A stretch of 64,000 bases of DNA, from positions 62,001 to 126,000 of the forward strand of contig JAETOO010000002.1 of NCBI GenBank assembly GCA_021771715.1. Reading direction: 5' to 3'. The position numbers and the translations under genes were made by a program. The notes beneath the pieces were generated by a model. The model saw only the letters and a list, made by a program, of their open reading frames with translations. It was not told the DNA's origin and did no database searches. Below are positions 35,695-44,031 of the stretch, piece by piece (positions within the stretch are counted from its first letter, which is position 1; each line of letters begins with the position of its first letter). Source of the DNA: Oscillospiraceae bacterium. Its GTDB lineage: Bacteria > Bacillota > Clostridia > Lachnospirales > Lachnospiraceae.

Positions 35695-36858
35695 CTACCG
35701 GATCATCCCAAACGCGATGTCCCGCACGCGGTGATGCACGTACCGCTCCATGTTCGGGACGCTGTTGTGCATGTAGACGACGCTCATCCGCTCCGACGGG
35801 TCGATCGCCACGTACGTTCCCATGTAGCCTGTCCAGCCGAACTCCCCGACAGACGTATTCCCGGTCGCTCTCGGATCCTCGATCCTCGTGCGCACGCCGA
35901 GTCCGTAGCCGTAGCCGTCCAGATACGGATCACGGCGGAAATCCTTCATCTGCTGCCCGTTCAGCTGATTCGTCCGCATCACGTCGATGGTCTTTCTGCC
36001 GATGATCTGCTCACCCTTCCACATGCCGCCGCAGGCAAGCATCTGCGAGAACTTCAGGTAGTCCGGCACCGTGGAGAACAGCCCCGCGCCGCCGGCCTCA
36101 TACTTCGCGTTCTCCTCAAAGCGGTCGTCAAACATCGCGCCCACAATCGGCACGCGCGTTTCCCCGTCGATCTGGTACGGCGTGACGAGGCGCTCCCGGA
36201 CGTCCCCGAAATAGTGATACCCGGTACTCTTCATCCCGAGCGGGTCAAAAATCTCCTCCTGCAGGAACTCGCTGACCCTCTTCCCGGACGTCACCTCGAT
36301 CATCCCCGCCACAAGCTCATGCCCGAAGCCGTACAGCCAGTGCTCGCCCGGATCGAACAGCACCGGCACAGACGCCATCGCGCGGATATCGTCTCTCAGG
36401 GTGTAGTCCCCGACCGAGGCAGCCAGGTTCGCCCTGCTCTTCTCCATCAGCTGATGCGTATACTCCGGGCCGCCGTACCCGATTCCCATCGCCATCGAAA
36501 AGCAGTCCCGCACCTCAATCGGCCGCTTCGCCTCCCGGATCTGCAGGCTCCCGTCCTCCTCCTTGTGTGCCACCATCGTGTGGCGCCACTCCGGAAAATA
36601 CTCGTAGATCGGGTCGTTCAGGAGAAATTTTCCTCTCTCATACAGCATCATCGCCGCCGTGCAGATGACGACCTTCGTCGCGGAGTACTGGCGGTACACG
36701 CTGTCCGCGGTGATTTTTTTCCCGCTCTCAAGGTCCGCATAGCCAAAATAGTTTTCATACAGGAGCTCCCCGTCGCGCGCCACCGCGCACCCGCAGCCCG
36801 CAGGCCCGCGCTCGACCAGCTTCTCCAGAAACGCATCCATATACTTGCCTTTCTTCAT
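35695..36858 (-). CDS. Beta-lactamase-fold serine hydrolase (esterase-like), copy 2
   Basis: 387 residues, cytoplasmic, paralogue of the 27173-28333 gene with SxxK as SATK (Ser 59, Lys 62). Differences cluster at VAHKEEDGSLQIRE and at VPIVGAMFDDRFEENAKYE, which may tune substrate choice. The start overlaps the preceding esterase stop by four bases (ATGA), indicating translational coupling, and an AGGAG lies upstream. It probably acts on ester-substituted sugars in concert with the neighbouring esterases (inference from context). Confidence 0.87.
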   Translation of the reverse strand: MKKGKYMDAFLEKLVERGPAGCGCAVARDGELLYENYFGYADLESGKKITADSVYRQYSATKVVICTAAMMLYERGKFLLNDPIYEYFPEWRHTMVAHKEEDGSLQIREAKRPIEVRDCFSMAMGIGYGGPEYTHQLMEKSRANLAASVGDYTLRDDIRAMASVPVLFDPGEHWLYGFGHELVAGMIEVTSGKRVSEFLQEEIFDPLGMKSTGYHYFGDVRERLVTPYQIDGETRVPIVGAMFDDRFEENAKYEAGGAGLFSTVPDYLKFSQMLACGGMWKGEQIIGRKTIDVMRTNQLNGQQMKDFRRDPYLDGYGYGLGVRTRIEDPRATGNTSVGEFGWTGYMGTYVAIDPSERMSVVYMHNSVPNMERYVHHRVRDIAFGMIR

Positions 36859-37694
36859 CCTTCCTGCTCCTTTCCGCCTTGCAGCAGCTCTGTCTGCTCC
36901 CTGATAAACGCGAACACCATCGGGAGGTACAGGTTCCAGCTGTTCCAGTCATGCGCTCCGGGCGCCTCCACCCATCTGATCGGGCACCCCTTCCCGGTCG
37001 CGTACTCATAAAACTCCTTGTTGCCCTGATACGTAAAATCCTCCGTGCCCTGCGCCATCATCAGCGCCGGCAGCTGCCGTCCTTCCTGCATCGCCCTCTC
37101 GAGCAGGAAATAGCAGTCCTCCTCGCTCCCGAGCAACTCCTCCGGGTGCTCATAGTGGCCGAATATCTTCTCAAACTCCCGCCCGAACCACGGCCTCTCA
37201 TCCGTGGTATGGTGGACATACTGGTCGACCAGCTGAACCGCGGACGCGATCGGACACGCAGCCAGGAACCGCTCCGGGTAGCGCAGCGCGATCTTCAGCG
37301 TGCCGAAGCCGCCCATCGACATCCCCGCGATAAAATTCTTCCCGCGCTCCCTCGAAACCGGGAACCGTCTGTAGATAAACTCCGGCAACTCCTCTGTCAT
37401 ATAATCGAACCAGTCCGGGCCGAAGGCCATATTCGAGTAGCTGCTGTTCTGCGCATCCGGCATGACGACCGCGATCTGATACTCGTCTGCCAGCAGCTGA
37501 ACCGTCGTGCAGCCGTGCCAGTCCGTATAGTTGTCGGAGCCTCCGTGCAGCAGCCACAGCACCGGCAGCCGCTCCTTGTCCTCATAAAAGGCTCTGCTGT
37601 CAAACTCCTTGCCCCATCCCGTCGGGACAATCACGCGGACCGCCGTCGCAAACCCAAGCACCCGCGAGGGAAATCTCATCTGAATTACAGCCAT
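36855..37694 (-). CDS. Esterase D/CE1-like alpha/beta-hydrolase
   Basis: A compact single-domain hydrolase of 279 residues without a signal peptide. Oxyanion region LLHGGSDNYTDW, nucleophile elbow GMSMGG with Ser 126, and the C-terminal His in APGAHDWNSWN, the usual CE1/esterase D triad layout. ATG 37694 is seven bases after GGAGG and overlaps the upstream stop by one base (TGATG). Close context with the next esterase suggests they remove different acyl groups (acetyl, feruloyl) from imported xylo-oligosaccharides; the specificity is not visible. Confidence 0.88.
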   Translation of the reverse strand: MAVIQMRFPSRVLGFATAVRVIVPTGWGKEFDSRAFYEDKERLPVLWLLHGGSDNYTDWHGCTTVQLLADEYQIAVVMPDAQNSSYSNMAFGPDWFDYMTEELPEFIYRRFPVSRERGKNFIAGMSMGGFGTLKIALRYPERFLAACPIASAVQLVDQYVHHTTDERPWFGREFEKIFGHYEHPEELLGSEEDCYFLLERAMQEGRQLPALMMAQGTEDFTYQGNKEFYEYATGKGCPIRWVEAPGAHDWNSWNLYLPMVFAFIREQTELLQGGKEQEG

Positions 37695-38473
37695 CACCGC
37701 ACCTCCTTCTCCAGCCCGAGCCAGTCAAAAAACGGCTCGATCTGCCGGTCCCAGTACGCAAAGTCATGCGCGCCGTCCGCCTCCTGCCATTCCACAGAGA
37801 GGCCCTCCTCCCGCAGCATTTTTACCGCGTTTTTACAGAGCTCATAGCCGAAATCCTCTCTTCCGCAGACACACCAGAACCGCGGCAGCGCTTCGCCCTT
37901 ATCCTGCCTGTCCCGCGCCAGCCAGAACAGGTCGTCGCCTGTCCCCTCCACCGCCTCCGGCGACCCGAAGGAGTTGGCCAGGTAGTGGTGGTTGTCCACC
38001 TTCCCCTCCCCGATGTGCTTGTGTAGCACCGACACAATGTCCAGCGAGCCGGAGAAGCTTCCCGCACCGCCAAACCGTTCCGGGTTCGTCAGCGCCCACT
38101 TGTACGCAATGTAGCCGCCCATCGAGTTGCCCGCCACGAAATTTTTCTCCCGCTTCCTCGAGAGGCATGGCAGCAGCCAGCGCAGCTCATACCACAGCTC
38201 CTCTGTCACCATCGTAAAATAGTCCGCCCCGTACTTCATATCCATGCCGTAGCTGTGCAGCATCGACGGCATCACGACCGCCAGCCCGCGCTCATTCGCG
38301 TACCGCTCGATCGAGGAGCAGCGCACCCACTCCGAGCAGTCCTGGTGCGCCCCGTGGAACAGCCACAGCACCTCATACCCGTCTTCCGGCACCTCCCGGT
38401 CCGGGAGGATGACCCACACCTCTTCATGATTGTTCAGTGCCCCTGAACGAAGATCCAGTTCCAATAACGCCAT
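37694..38473 (-). CDS. Esterase D/CE1-like alpha/beta-hydrolase
   Basis: 259 residues, cytoplasmic. It is related to, but clearly diverged from, the gene directly downstream: LFHGAHQDCSEW for the oxyanion region, GNSMGG with Ser 117 as nucleophile, and the His in ADGAHDFAYWD near the C-terminus. ATG 38473 has AGGAGG in good position; the frame extends 51 bases upstream into the preceding gene's stop region without a site. Third gene of the operon that starts at the 40.1-kb promoter, counting from the serine hydrolase as first. Confidence 0.88.
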   Translation of the reverse strand: MALLELDLRSGALNNHEEVWVILPDREVPEDGYEVLWLFHGAHQDCSEWVRCSSIERYANERGLAVVMPSMLHSYGMDMKYGADYFTMVTEELWYELRWLLPCLSRKREKNFVAGNSMGGYIAYKWALTNPERFGGAGSFSGSLDIVSVLHKHIGEGKVDNHHYLANSFGSPEAVEGTGDDLFWLARDRQDKGEALPRFWCVCGREDFGYELCKNAVKMLREEGLSVEWQEADGAHDFAYWDRQIEPFFDWLGLEKEVR

Positions 38474-38502
38474 ACGTTTTCCTCCTGTTCTGCCCGGCAG
38501 CG

Positions 38503-40002
38503 CTACACGCGCTCCGCCTCGCAATGCGTGACACGGTATCTGTCCGCCCCCTCGTGCAGCCGGTCCTTATAAAAGGTCATCGAGAGTGTTCCCCCGCTCC
38601 GCCTCATCACAATACGGTCGTCAAACCACCCGTTCAGCCATTTTGTCGTGAGTTCCAGTGTGTCTTCATCCAGATATCTGGCGTACGAGCAATTCCACCC
38701 GAGCTCCGGAATCACATTGTCGGTGTAGACCGGATGGTGCTTCCCGTCGAGGTACGCCTCAAATACCGCGTAGCCATCCGCCGTAAACCGGATGAACTCC
38801 TCTTCGACCTCCAGTTCGAAATCAGTAAACGCCTCCTTCTTCTCCGGATGGTAGAAGCACCGGAAAAAATTGTAGCCTCCCGGCGAGACGCTGATCCACG
38901 GATCCCCGTCGCCCGAAACGACGCGGTATTTTCCCGCGAACCGCTCCTTCGGCACCTCCAGACGGTTCGGCTCTTTCTCCGCGATCCGCAATCTCTTCTC
39001 CAGCGCAAGCAGCCGCTCATGCGCCCCGGCGTTCCCGGGCAGCGGCTCATCCGCCAGCTTACACAGGAGATACTTGTACAGGACATCCAGCGTGATCTGC
39101 GCGCCGTCCGGGAACATGCCTCCCTCGTGAACCGCCACCGCGAGCTCCTTCTCCGGCCAGATCAGCCCGTACTGCCCCTGCCCGCCATCAAACCGGTACA
39201 GCCCCGGGATCCGGCTGTTCCAGAGCTGGTAGCCGTAGCCGTGGCGGTAATCCTCCGTCCCGTCCCCGGTCTGGATCCGGCACGACATCGCCTGCTCCAT
39301 CCACTCCCGGTCTATGATCTGCTCCCCGTCCCAGCAGCCCTTCTGCATGTACAGAAGCGCGAGACGCAGATTGTCCTCCGTCCTCGACGCCGTGCCGGGC
39401 TCGGCATCGTACCCGTCCGGGAACTGCAGGATCTGAAACGTTTCCCCATCGATTCCGATCTTCCCGAACAGCTCCTCCTGCAGAAATTCCCGCAGGCCCT
39501 TCCCGGTCTTCTTCTTCACGATCGCCCCCAGCAGGCAGGAGCCCGACGAATTGTACATAAATTCCGTGCCCGGTCTGACCACGACAGGCTCGGACAGATA
39601 GTTCTTCAGCCAGTCCTGATCCATGACCGGATGGCGCGCCATGCCGTTCGACATCGTCAGGACGTGATAAACGGTCAGCTCTTCCATATAAGCGCTCGGC
39701 CGGATCCCGTACTCCGAAAGCTCCCGGGCGAACAGGTCTGTGACCTTCTCCTCCATCGAAAGGCGGCCCTGCGTGTACAGAATCCCGATCGCGGTCGCCG
39801 TGTAGCTCTTTCCGAGCGAGTGATTGCAGTGGATCAGCCCGGGGCCATACGGCTCCCACCAGGCCTCCGCAAACACCTTTCCTCCCCGCGCGGCCATAAA
39901 CCCGTGCATCTCCGTCTGGTCGTGCATCAGAGCGCGGATGCAGTCCGCCACCTGATCACTGGATATTCCTGCCTCCTCCGGCGTAATTCTCATCAGCTCC
40001 AT
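38503..40002 (-). CDS. Beta-lactamase-fold serine hydrolase with C-terminal extension
   Basis: 499 residues, no signal peptide. The N-terminal about 350 residues are a PF00144 domain with SxxK as SLGK (Ser 62, Lys 65), YNSSGSCLLG (the YxN-type motif) and HEGG near its end. The remaining about 130 residues are a beta-rich C-terminal domain (FTDFELEVEEEFIRF, DDRIVMRRSGGTLSMTFYKD), as in other serine hydrolases with a lipocalin-like tail. It is clearly distant from copies 1 and 2. First gene after a strong regulated promoter; GGGGAGGA site upstream of ATG 40002. Confidence 0.87.
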   Translation of the reverse strand: MELMRITPEEAGISSDQVADCIRALMHDQTEMHGFMAARGGKVFAEAWWEPYGPGLIHCNHSLGKSYTATAIGILYTQGRLSMEEKVTDLFARELSEYGIRPSAYMEELTVYHVLTMSNGMARHPVMDQDWLKNYLSEPVVVRPGTEFMYNSSGSCLLGAIVKKKTGKGLREFLQEELFGKIGIDGETFQILQFPDGYDAEPGTASRTEDNLRLALLYMQKGCWDGEQIIDREWMEQAMSCRIQTGDGTEDYRHGYGYQLWNSRIPGLYRFDGGQGQYGLIWPEKELAVAVHEGGMFPDGAQITLDVLYKYLLCKLADEPLPGNAGAHERLLALEKRLRIAEKEPNRLEVPKERFAGKYRVVSGDGDPWISVSPGGYNFFRCFYHPEKKEAFTDFELEVEEEFIRFTADGYAVFEAYLDGKHHPVYTDNVIPELGWNCSYARYLDEDTLELTTKWLNGWFDDRIVMRRSGGTLSMTFYKDRLHEGADRYRVTHCEAERV

Positions 40003-40056
40003 GCGTTCCTATCCTCCCCTTCTCTGCTTTGTTTTTGCTCCTCTCTTCTTTTATGC

Positions 40057-40107
40057 TGTTTCGTTTTAGCTTTCTTTCAGTATAGTCGATGTATCGTGAT
40101 TTGTCAA
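40057..40107 (-). promoter_or_regulatory. Promoter of the main esterase/importer operon with operator
   Basis: Minus strand: TTGACA (40102-40107), a 17-base spacer, TATACT (40079-40084), followed after about six bases by GCTAAAACGAAACAGC (about 40056-40071). It drives the serine hydrolase gene at 40002 and probably everything down to the MalG permease at 31293. Confidence 0.88.
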
Positions 40108-40129
40108 CGTTTGTCTCGTCCTGTTTACG

Positions 40130-40162
40130 AAAAAAGTGAGCAAGCGCTTTGGCTCACTCACT
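40130..40162 (-). terminator. Terminator after the two-module esterase gene
   Basis: Minus strand stem AGTGAGTGAGC/GCTTGCTCACT (11 pairs with two G-T) with a short loop, followed by TTTTTT. It ends the MATE-esterase transcript just before the next promoter. Confidence 0.85.
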
Positions 40163-40196
40163 TCTGCTAAATTCGAGTTGATTCTGCTAAAATTCG
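40162..40196. repeat. Paired direct repeat before the terminator
   Basis: TTCTGCTAAATTCG (40162-40175) and TTCTGCTAAAATTCG (40182-40196) are spaced two helical turns apart between the esterase stop and the terminator. They share GCTAAA with the locus operators but lack the CGAAA half. Confidence 0.5.
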
Positions 40197-40210
40197 GATA
40201 CTGTTCTCCG

Positions 40211-42535
40211 TCACCGGAACAACAGCGGCAGGAACCTGCACACACAGTGACGCCAGAACGTCCAGTCGTGATAGCCCGGCTCCTCAAAATACGCCAGCTC
40301 GATCCCGGCCTCCCGCACCAGATCGACGTTCTTTCTCGTATCCGGATACAGCCCGTCCTGCTCGCCGCAGCCCACAAACAGCAGCCGGAACCGCTCGCCG
40401 AATGCGATCGGATCCAACAGAATGCTGCGGTAATCCACCTCCGCGTCCTGCAGCACGAGGCCGCCCGAAAAGATCCCGGCCCAGGCGAACAGCTCCGGGT
40501 GCGCGAGCACAATCCTCTGCGTCTGCATTCCGCCCATCGACAGCCCGGAAAGCGCCCGGCTCCCGCGGTCCGCCACCGTGCGGTAGGTACGGTCAATGAA
40601 CGGCACGCAGTCCTTGGGCAGCTCATCGAGGAACCCGCTCATGGAGTGGTGTACCTCCCCCTCCTCCGGGAATCCGTACCCTGTCGTCATGACAATCAGC
40701 ATCTCCTCCATCCGTCCGGATGCGATCAGTTGATCTGCGATATTTGCGATCTTTCCGTGCCAGATCCAGCCGGTCTCCGTCTCGCCGCCACCGTGCTGCA
40801 GGTACAGGACCGGGTACCGCCTCCCGCGGTCCTTCTCGTAGGAAGCCGGTGTGTACACGTAACAGATTTTGCTGCGGCCCGTGACTGTGGACTTGTAGTA
40901 GTTCAGATGGATCGCTCCGTGCGGCACCTGGCGCAGCCGATATTCCTCGAACTTCTCTTCCAGAATCTCCACGAAGTTGACCGCCTGGAAGCCGCCGTAG
41001 CCCATGCGTCCGTTCGGGTCCACGACCGCCGTCCCGTTCACCAGGTAGTGATAGTAGTGGAAGCCAGGCGCGAGGCCCTCCACCTTCACCGACCAGAGGC
41101 CCTGCTCCTCATTTGGCACCGGTGCAAGCGCATAGTCTCCGACTCCCCAGATCTGCACCCGGACCTCCCTCGCATGCTCCGCTCTCAGATAGAACCGCAC
41201 ACTTCCGTCCCCGCCGCACTCTGCTCCCGCGTGGATATCGTAATACCGCCCGGCGGGCTGGCCCTTCTCATCCACCTCGCGGATCAGCCCCTTGTGGATC
41301 GGATCGAAAAACAGCAGATCGGCCGCGCATGTCTGGCGGTCCAGCTGTTCCTGCGAGAGCGCTGTCTCCTGATAGCACAGGGGTCGTCCTGCCTGCCCGT
41401 TCTCCGCCCCGCGAAACAGCAGCTGTGCGAAATCGCGCAGGCTCTCCCGCCAGACATGCCACTCGTGGAAGCCCGGATAGCTTCGCTGGCCGCAGCGGAT
41501 GCCCTTTTCCTCGAACCTGCGGCAGTACTCCTCCTGTCTCTGCGGAAGTCCCTGCTCTCCCTCTCCGGCGGCAAAGAAGACCGTCTCCGGCGGGTACGCG
41601 GCACTGTTCTCCAGGATCTGCTCCAGCGCGTCCTCCCGCACGCCGGAGAACACGCCAAGATACGCGAACAGCTCCGGATGCTTCGCCGCCGTCAGCGTCG
41701 CCTGCGCGGAGCCCAGCGAGAGCCCGGCCACCGCGCGGCTCTTGCGGTCCGTCCTCACCGAAAAACTGCTCTCAATGTACGGAATACAGTCCTCGGTCAG
41801 CTCGCGGTCAAAGTCCCCCGGGTAGAACACCGGATCCTCGCCCGGGCAAAACGCATAGCCGCTGCACATCACGACAAGCAGCTCCTCGCAGTTCCCCTCG
41901 GCGATCAGATTGTCCAGGATCCAGTTGAGCTTTCCGTTCCAGATCCAGCCCGTCTCGCTCTCGCCCACGCCGTGCTGCAGGTAGAGGACCGGGTACGTCC
42001 TCCCCTCCTCCTTCCCGTACGACGGCGGCGTGTAGACGTAGCAGCTCTTGATGTGGCCGTTCACGCGCGACGTGTAGCTGCGGATCTGCACGTCCCCGTG
42101 CGGCACCTCCCTCAGCTCCCAGAACGAGGCGCGCGCGTCCGGAAGCTCAAAGAAGTTCCCGCTGCCAAAGCAGCCGTAACAGATCGGCGCCTTGGGATTG
42201 ACGACCTGCACCCCGTCGACAAACCACGCATGATAGTGGAAGCCCGGCCGTATCCCCGATACCGTACCGCAGAAATATCCGTCCTCCGTCTTCTCCAGCG
42301 CCACGCGCTCCCTGCTCATGCTGCCGCTGATGCCGGCCACCTCCACGCTCTGCGCGCAGGGCGCGTACATCGAAAAGGTCACGTCTCCGTTCTCCTCCAC
42401 CGCCACGGCCGGACGCTCCTCGACATAGTAAATCCACTTTGATCCGTCCTCCAGATCCTCCGCCACGGCCCTCCTGCCGATCGGATCAAAGAAGACCGGC
42501 TCCATTGTCACCGCCTGATTCCACTTACTTCCCAT
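40211..42535 (-). CDS. Tandem two-module CE1-like esterase
   Basis: 774 residues made of two homologous halves. Each half has an N-terminal beta-sandwich (E-set/CBM48-like; SMYAPCAQSVEVAGI and FYLRAEHAREVRVQIWG) followed by a CE1/feruloyl-esterase-type hydrolase. The nucleophile elbows are GLSLGS (Ser 273) and GLSMGG (Ser 666); both halves keep YPVLYLQHG, ETGWIW and a late His (PGFHEWHVW, PGYHDWTFW). Both active sites therefore look intact. There is no signal peptide. It overlaps the MATE gene end by 11 bases, and its own end precedes a terminator. Related single-module enzymes release ferulic or acetyl groups from arabinoxylan; a double enzyme may handle two positions or two substituents. 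Confidence 0.9.
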   Translation of the reverse strand: MGSKWNQAVTMEPVFFDPIGRRAVAEDLEDGSKWIYYVEERPAVAVEENGDVTFSMYAPCAQSVEVAGISGSMSRERVALEKTEDGYFCGTVSGIRPGFHYHAWFVDGVQVVNPKAPICYGCFGSGNFFELPDARASFWELREVPHGDVQIRSYTSRVNGHIKSCYVYTPPSYGKEEGRTYPVLYLQHGVGESETGWIWNGKLNWILDNLIAEGNCEELLVVMCSGYAFCPGEDPVFYPGDFDRELTEDCIPYIESSFSVRTDRKSRAVAGLSLGSAQATLTAAKHPELFAYLGVFSGVREDALEQILENSAAYPPETVFFAAGEGEQGLPQRQEEYCRRFEEKGIRCGQRSYPGFHEWHVWRESLRDFAQLLFRGAENGQAGRPLCYQETALSQEQLDRQTCAADLLFFDPIHKGLIREVDEKGQPAGRYYDIHAGAECGGDGSVRFYLRAEHAREVRVQIWGVGDYALAPVPNEEQGLWSVKVEGLAPGFHYYHYLVNGTAVVDPNGRMGYGGFQAVNFVEILEEKFEEYRLRQVPHGAIHLNYYKSTVTGRSKICYVYTPASYEKDRGRRYPVLYLQHGGGETETGWIWHGKIANIADQLIASGRMEEMLIVMTTGYGFPEEGEVHHSMSGFLDELPKDCVPFIDRTYRTVADRGSRALSGLSMGGMQTQRIVLAHPELFAWAGIFSGGLVLQDAEVDYRSILLDPIAFGERFRLLFVGCGEQDGLYPDTRKNVDLVREAGIELAYFEEPGYHDWTFWRHCVCRFLPLLFR

Positions 42536-43901
42536 AGCTCTCCTCCTTTGACTCTATGATTTTGATCCACTTTCCGCTCCTCAGCCTGAAAACGCACCAG
42601 AACGCCTTGATAATCTGGTCGATCTTCAGAAATATGTAGATCCAGAAAGAATCCAGATGATAGTACAGCCCTGCCAGCGCCCCCAGCGGAATGGAAACCA
42701 CCCACAAAAACAGGATGTCCGCCACCATCAAAAACCGGGTATCTCCGCCTCCCCGCAGCACGCCCTTCGTCATGATGCTGTTCACCGACTGGAACACGAC
42801 AATCAGCGCAATCGCGTCCATCAGCTGCGCGGCGATCGCTTCCGTCTCCGGCGTCAGCTGATAAAAATGAATGACCGGACCGCTGATCGCCTTGATGATC
42901 CCTGCCCCCGCAATTCCGAGGACAGCGCCAAGCACCAGAAAGGTCCACGCCTGCCGCTGGGCCCTCTCCGTGTCCCGCTCCCCGAGCGTATGGCCCGTAA
43001 TGATGCAGCCGGAATGGCTGATCCCCTGGATCACCACGGTGCTCAGCTGCTGGGTCACCACCGTGATCGAATTTGCCGCGACAAACCCGGAGCCGATTCT
43101 CCCCATCACCATAGCCACGGCGGAATTGCCGAGCGCCAGCAGAGAGTCCGAGATCAGCACCGGGATGCTGACGCGGAAATAGTCGCCCATCAGGGACCGG
43201 CATTTCATGCCCAGATTCCGGAGCCGGTAGCCGATCTTCTGATCGCCGAAGAAAAAGTACCCGCAGATAAAGAGAAACTCAAAAATTCTGGCCAGCAGCG
43301 TCCCGAGCGCCGCCCCGCGGATCTCCATCCTGGGCGCGCCCAGTTTCCCGAAAATAAAAATGTAGTTAAAAAACACGTTGACAAAAAAAGCGCCCGCCGA
43401 GCTCAGCAGCGGAATCCGCATCTCCCCGACACTGCGCAGCACGATCGTGCACGTCAGCGCCATCCCCTGCAGCAGATAGCACGGGACCATATACCGGTAA
43501 TACAGAATCCCCTGTGCCACCACCGCCTCATCCTGCGTGTAGATCCGCATCAGCATCCCAGGAGCCAGGATCGTCGGCACTGTGAACACGAGCAGAGCGA
43601 GGCCGATGCAGAACCGCAGCATGATCGTCACACTCTTCCTCAGGGAGATCAGATCCTTCATCCCCCAGAACCGCGCCGTCAGCACGCTGGCCCCCATCCC
43701 GATCCCCATACAGCAGATCTGATACAGATTGATAAACTGATTTGCCAGAGCCGTCGCCGAGAGCACCGTCTCCCCCAGTCTCCCGACCATGATCGTATCC
43801 ATCATATTCACCCCGATGGTGATCATGCTCTGCAGCGAGATTGGAACCGCAATCTCAGCAACCTTCCTATAAAACGATGATTCCCTAACCAGAAGCTGCA
43901 T
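42525..43901 (-). CDS. MATE-family multidrug/solute exporter
   Basis: 458 residues with about twelve membrane helices in two repeats and the family patterns (VNMMDTIMVGRLGETVLSA, GAALGTLLARIFEF, KGVLRGGGDTRF). Members export organic cations or aromatic compounds using Na+ or H+. ATG 43901 is five bases after GGGGAG; GTG 43907 has none. It is the first gene of a two-gene operon with the double esterase and is under the shared sugar operator, so it may expel hydroxycinnamates (ferulate, coumarate) released in the cytoplasm (inference). Confidence 0.92.
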   Translation of the reverse strand: MQLLVRESSFYRKVAEIAVPISLQSMITIGVNMMDTIMVGRLGETVLSATALANQFINLYQICCMGIGMGASVLTARFWGMKDLISLRKSVTIMLRFCIGLALLVFTVPTILAPGMLMRIYTQDEAVVAQGILYYRYMVPCYLLQGMALTCTIVLRSVGEMRIPLLSSAGAFFVNVFFNYIFIFGKLGAPRMEIRGAALGTLLARIFEFLFICGYFFFGDQKIGYRLRNLGMKCRSLMGDYFRVSIPVLISDSLLALGNSAVAMVMGRIGSGFVAANSITVVTQQLSTVVIQGISHSGCIITGHTLGERDTERAQRQAWTFLVLGAVLGIAGAGIIKAISGPVIHFYQLTPETEAIAAQLMDAIALIVVFQSVNSIMTKGVLRGGGDTRFLMVADILFLWVVSIPLGALAGLYYHLDSFWIYIFLKIDQIIKAFWCVFRLRSGKWIKIIESKEESYGK

Positions 43902-43926
43902 CCGCACTCCCCTTCCCTGTGTTTGC

Positions 43927-43979
43927 TATTTCGTTTTAGCTATCAGTCCTATTTTACCATCAACCGAAACCTTTGGCAA
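43927..43979 (-). promoter_or_regulatory. Promoter of the MATE-esterase operon with operator
   Basis: Minus strand: TTGCCA (43974-43979), a 17-base spacer, TAAAAT (43951-43956), then GCTAAAACGAAATAGC (about 43927-43942). This is the most symmetrical of the four sites (GCTA ... C|G ... TAGC). Confidence 0.85.
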
Positions 43980-44001
43980 GAACTATTTTCCGCAAATGAA
44001 A

Positions 44002-44031
44002 GAGGGCGCCGAAACAAACTCAGCGCCCCTC
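44002..44031 (-). terminator. Terminator overlapping the end of the hybrid kinase gene
   Basis: Minus strand GAGGGGCGC/GCGCCCTC (one bulge) with a 13-base loop, followed by TTTCATTT. The left arm includes the last codons of the kinase. Confidence 0.6.

Noticed and set aside
27173-40002. Antibiotic-inactivating beta-lactamases
   Set aside because: All three proteins lack signal peptides, belong to the EstB/class C-like PF00144 group and sit among esterases and sugar importer genes.
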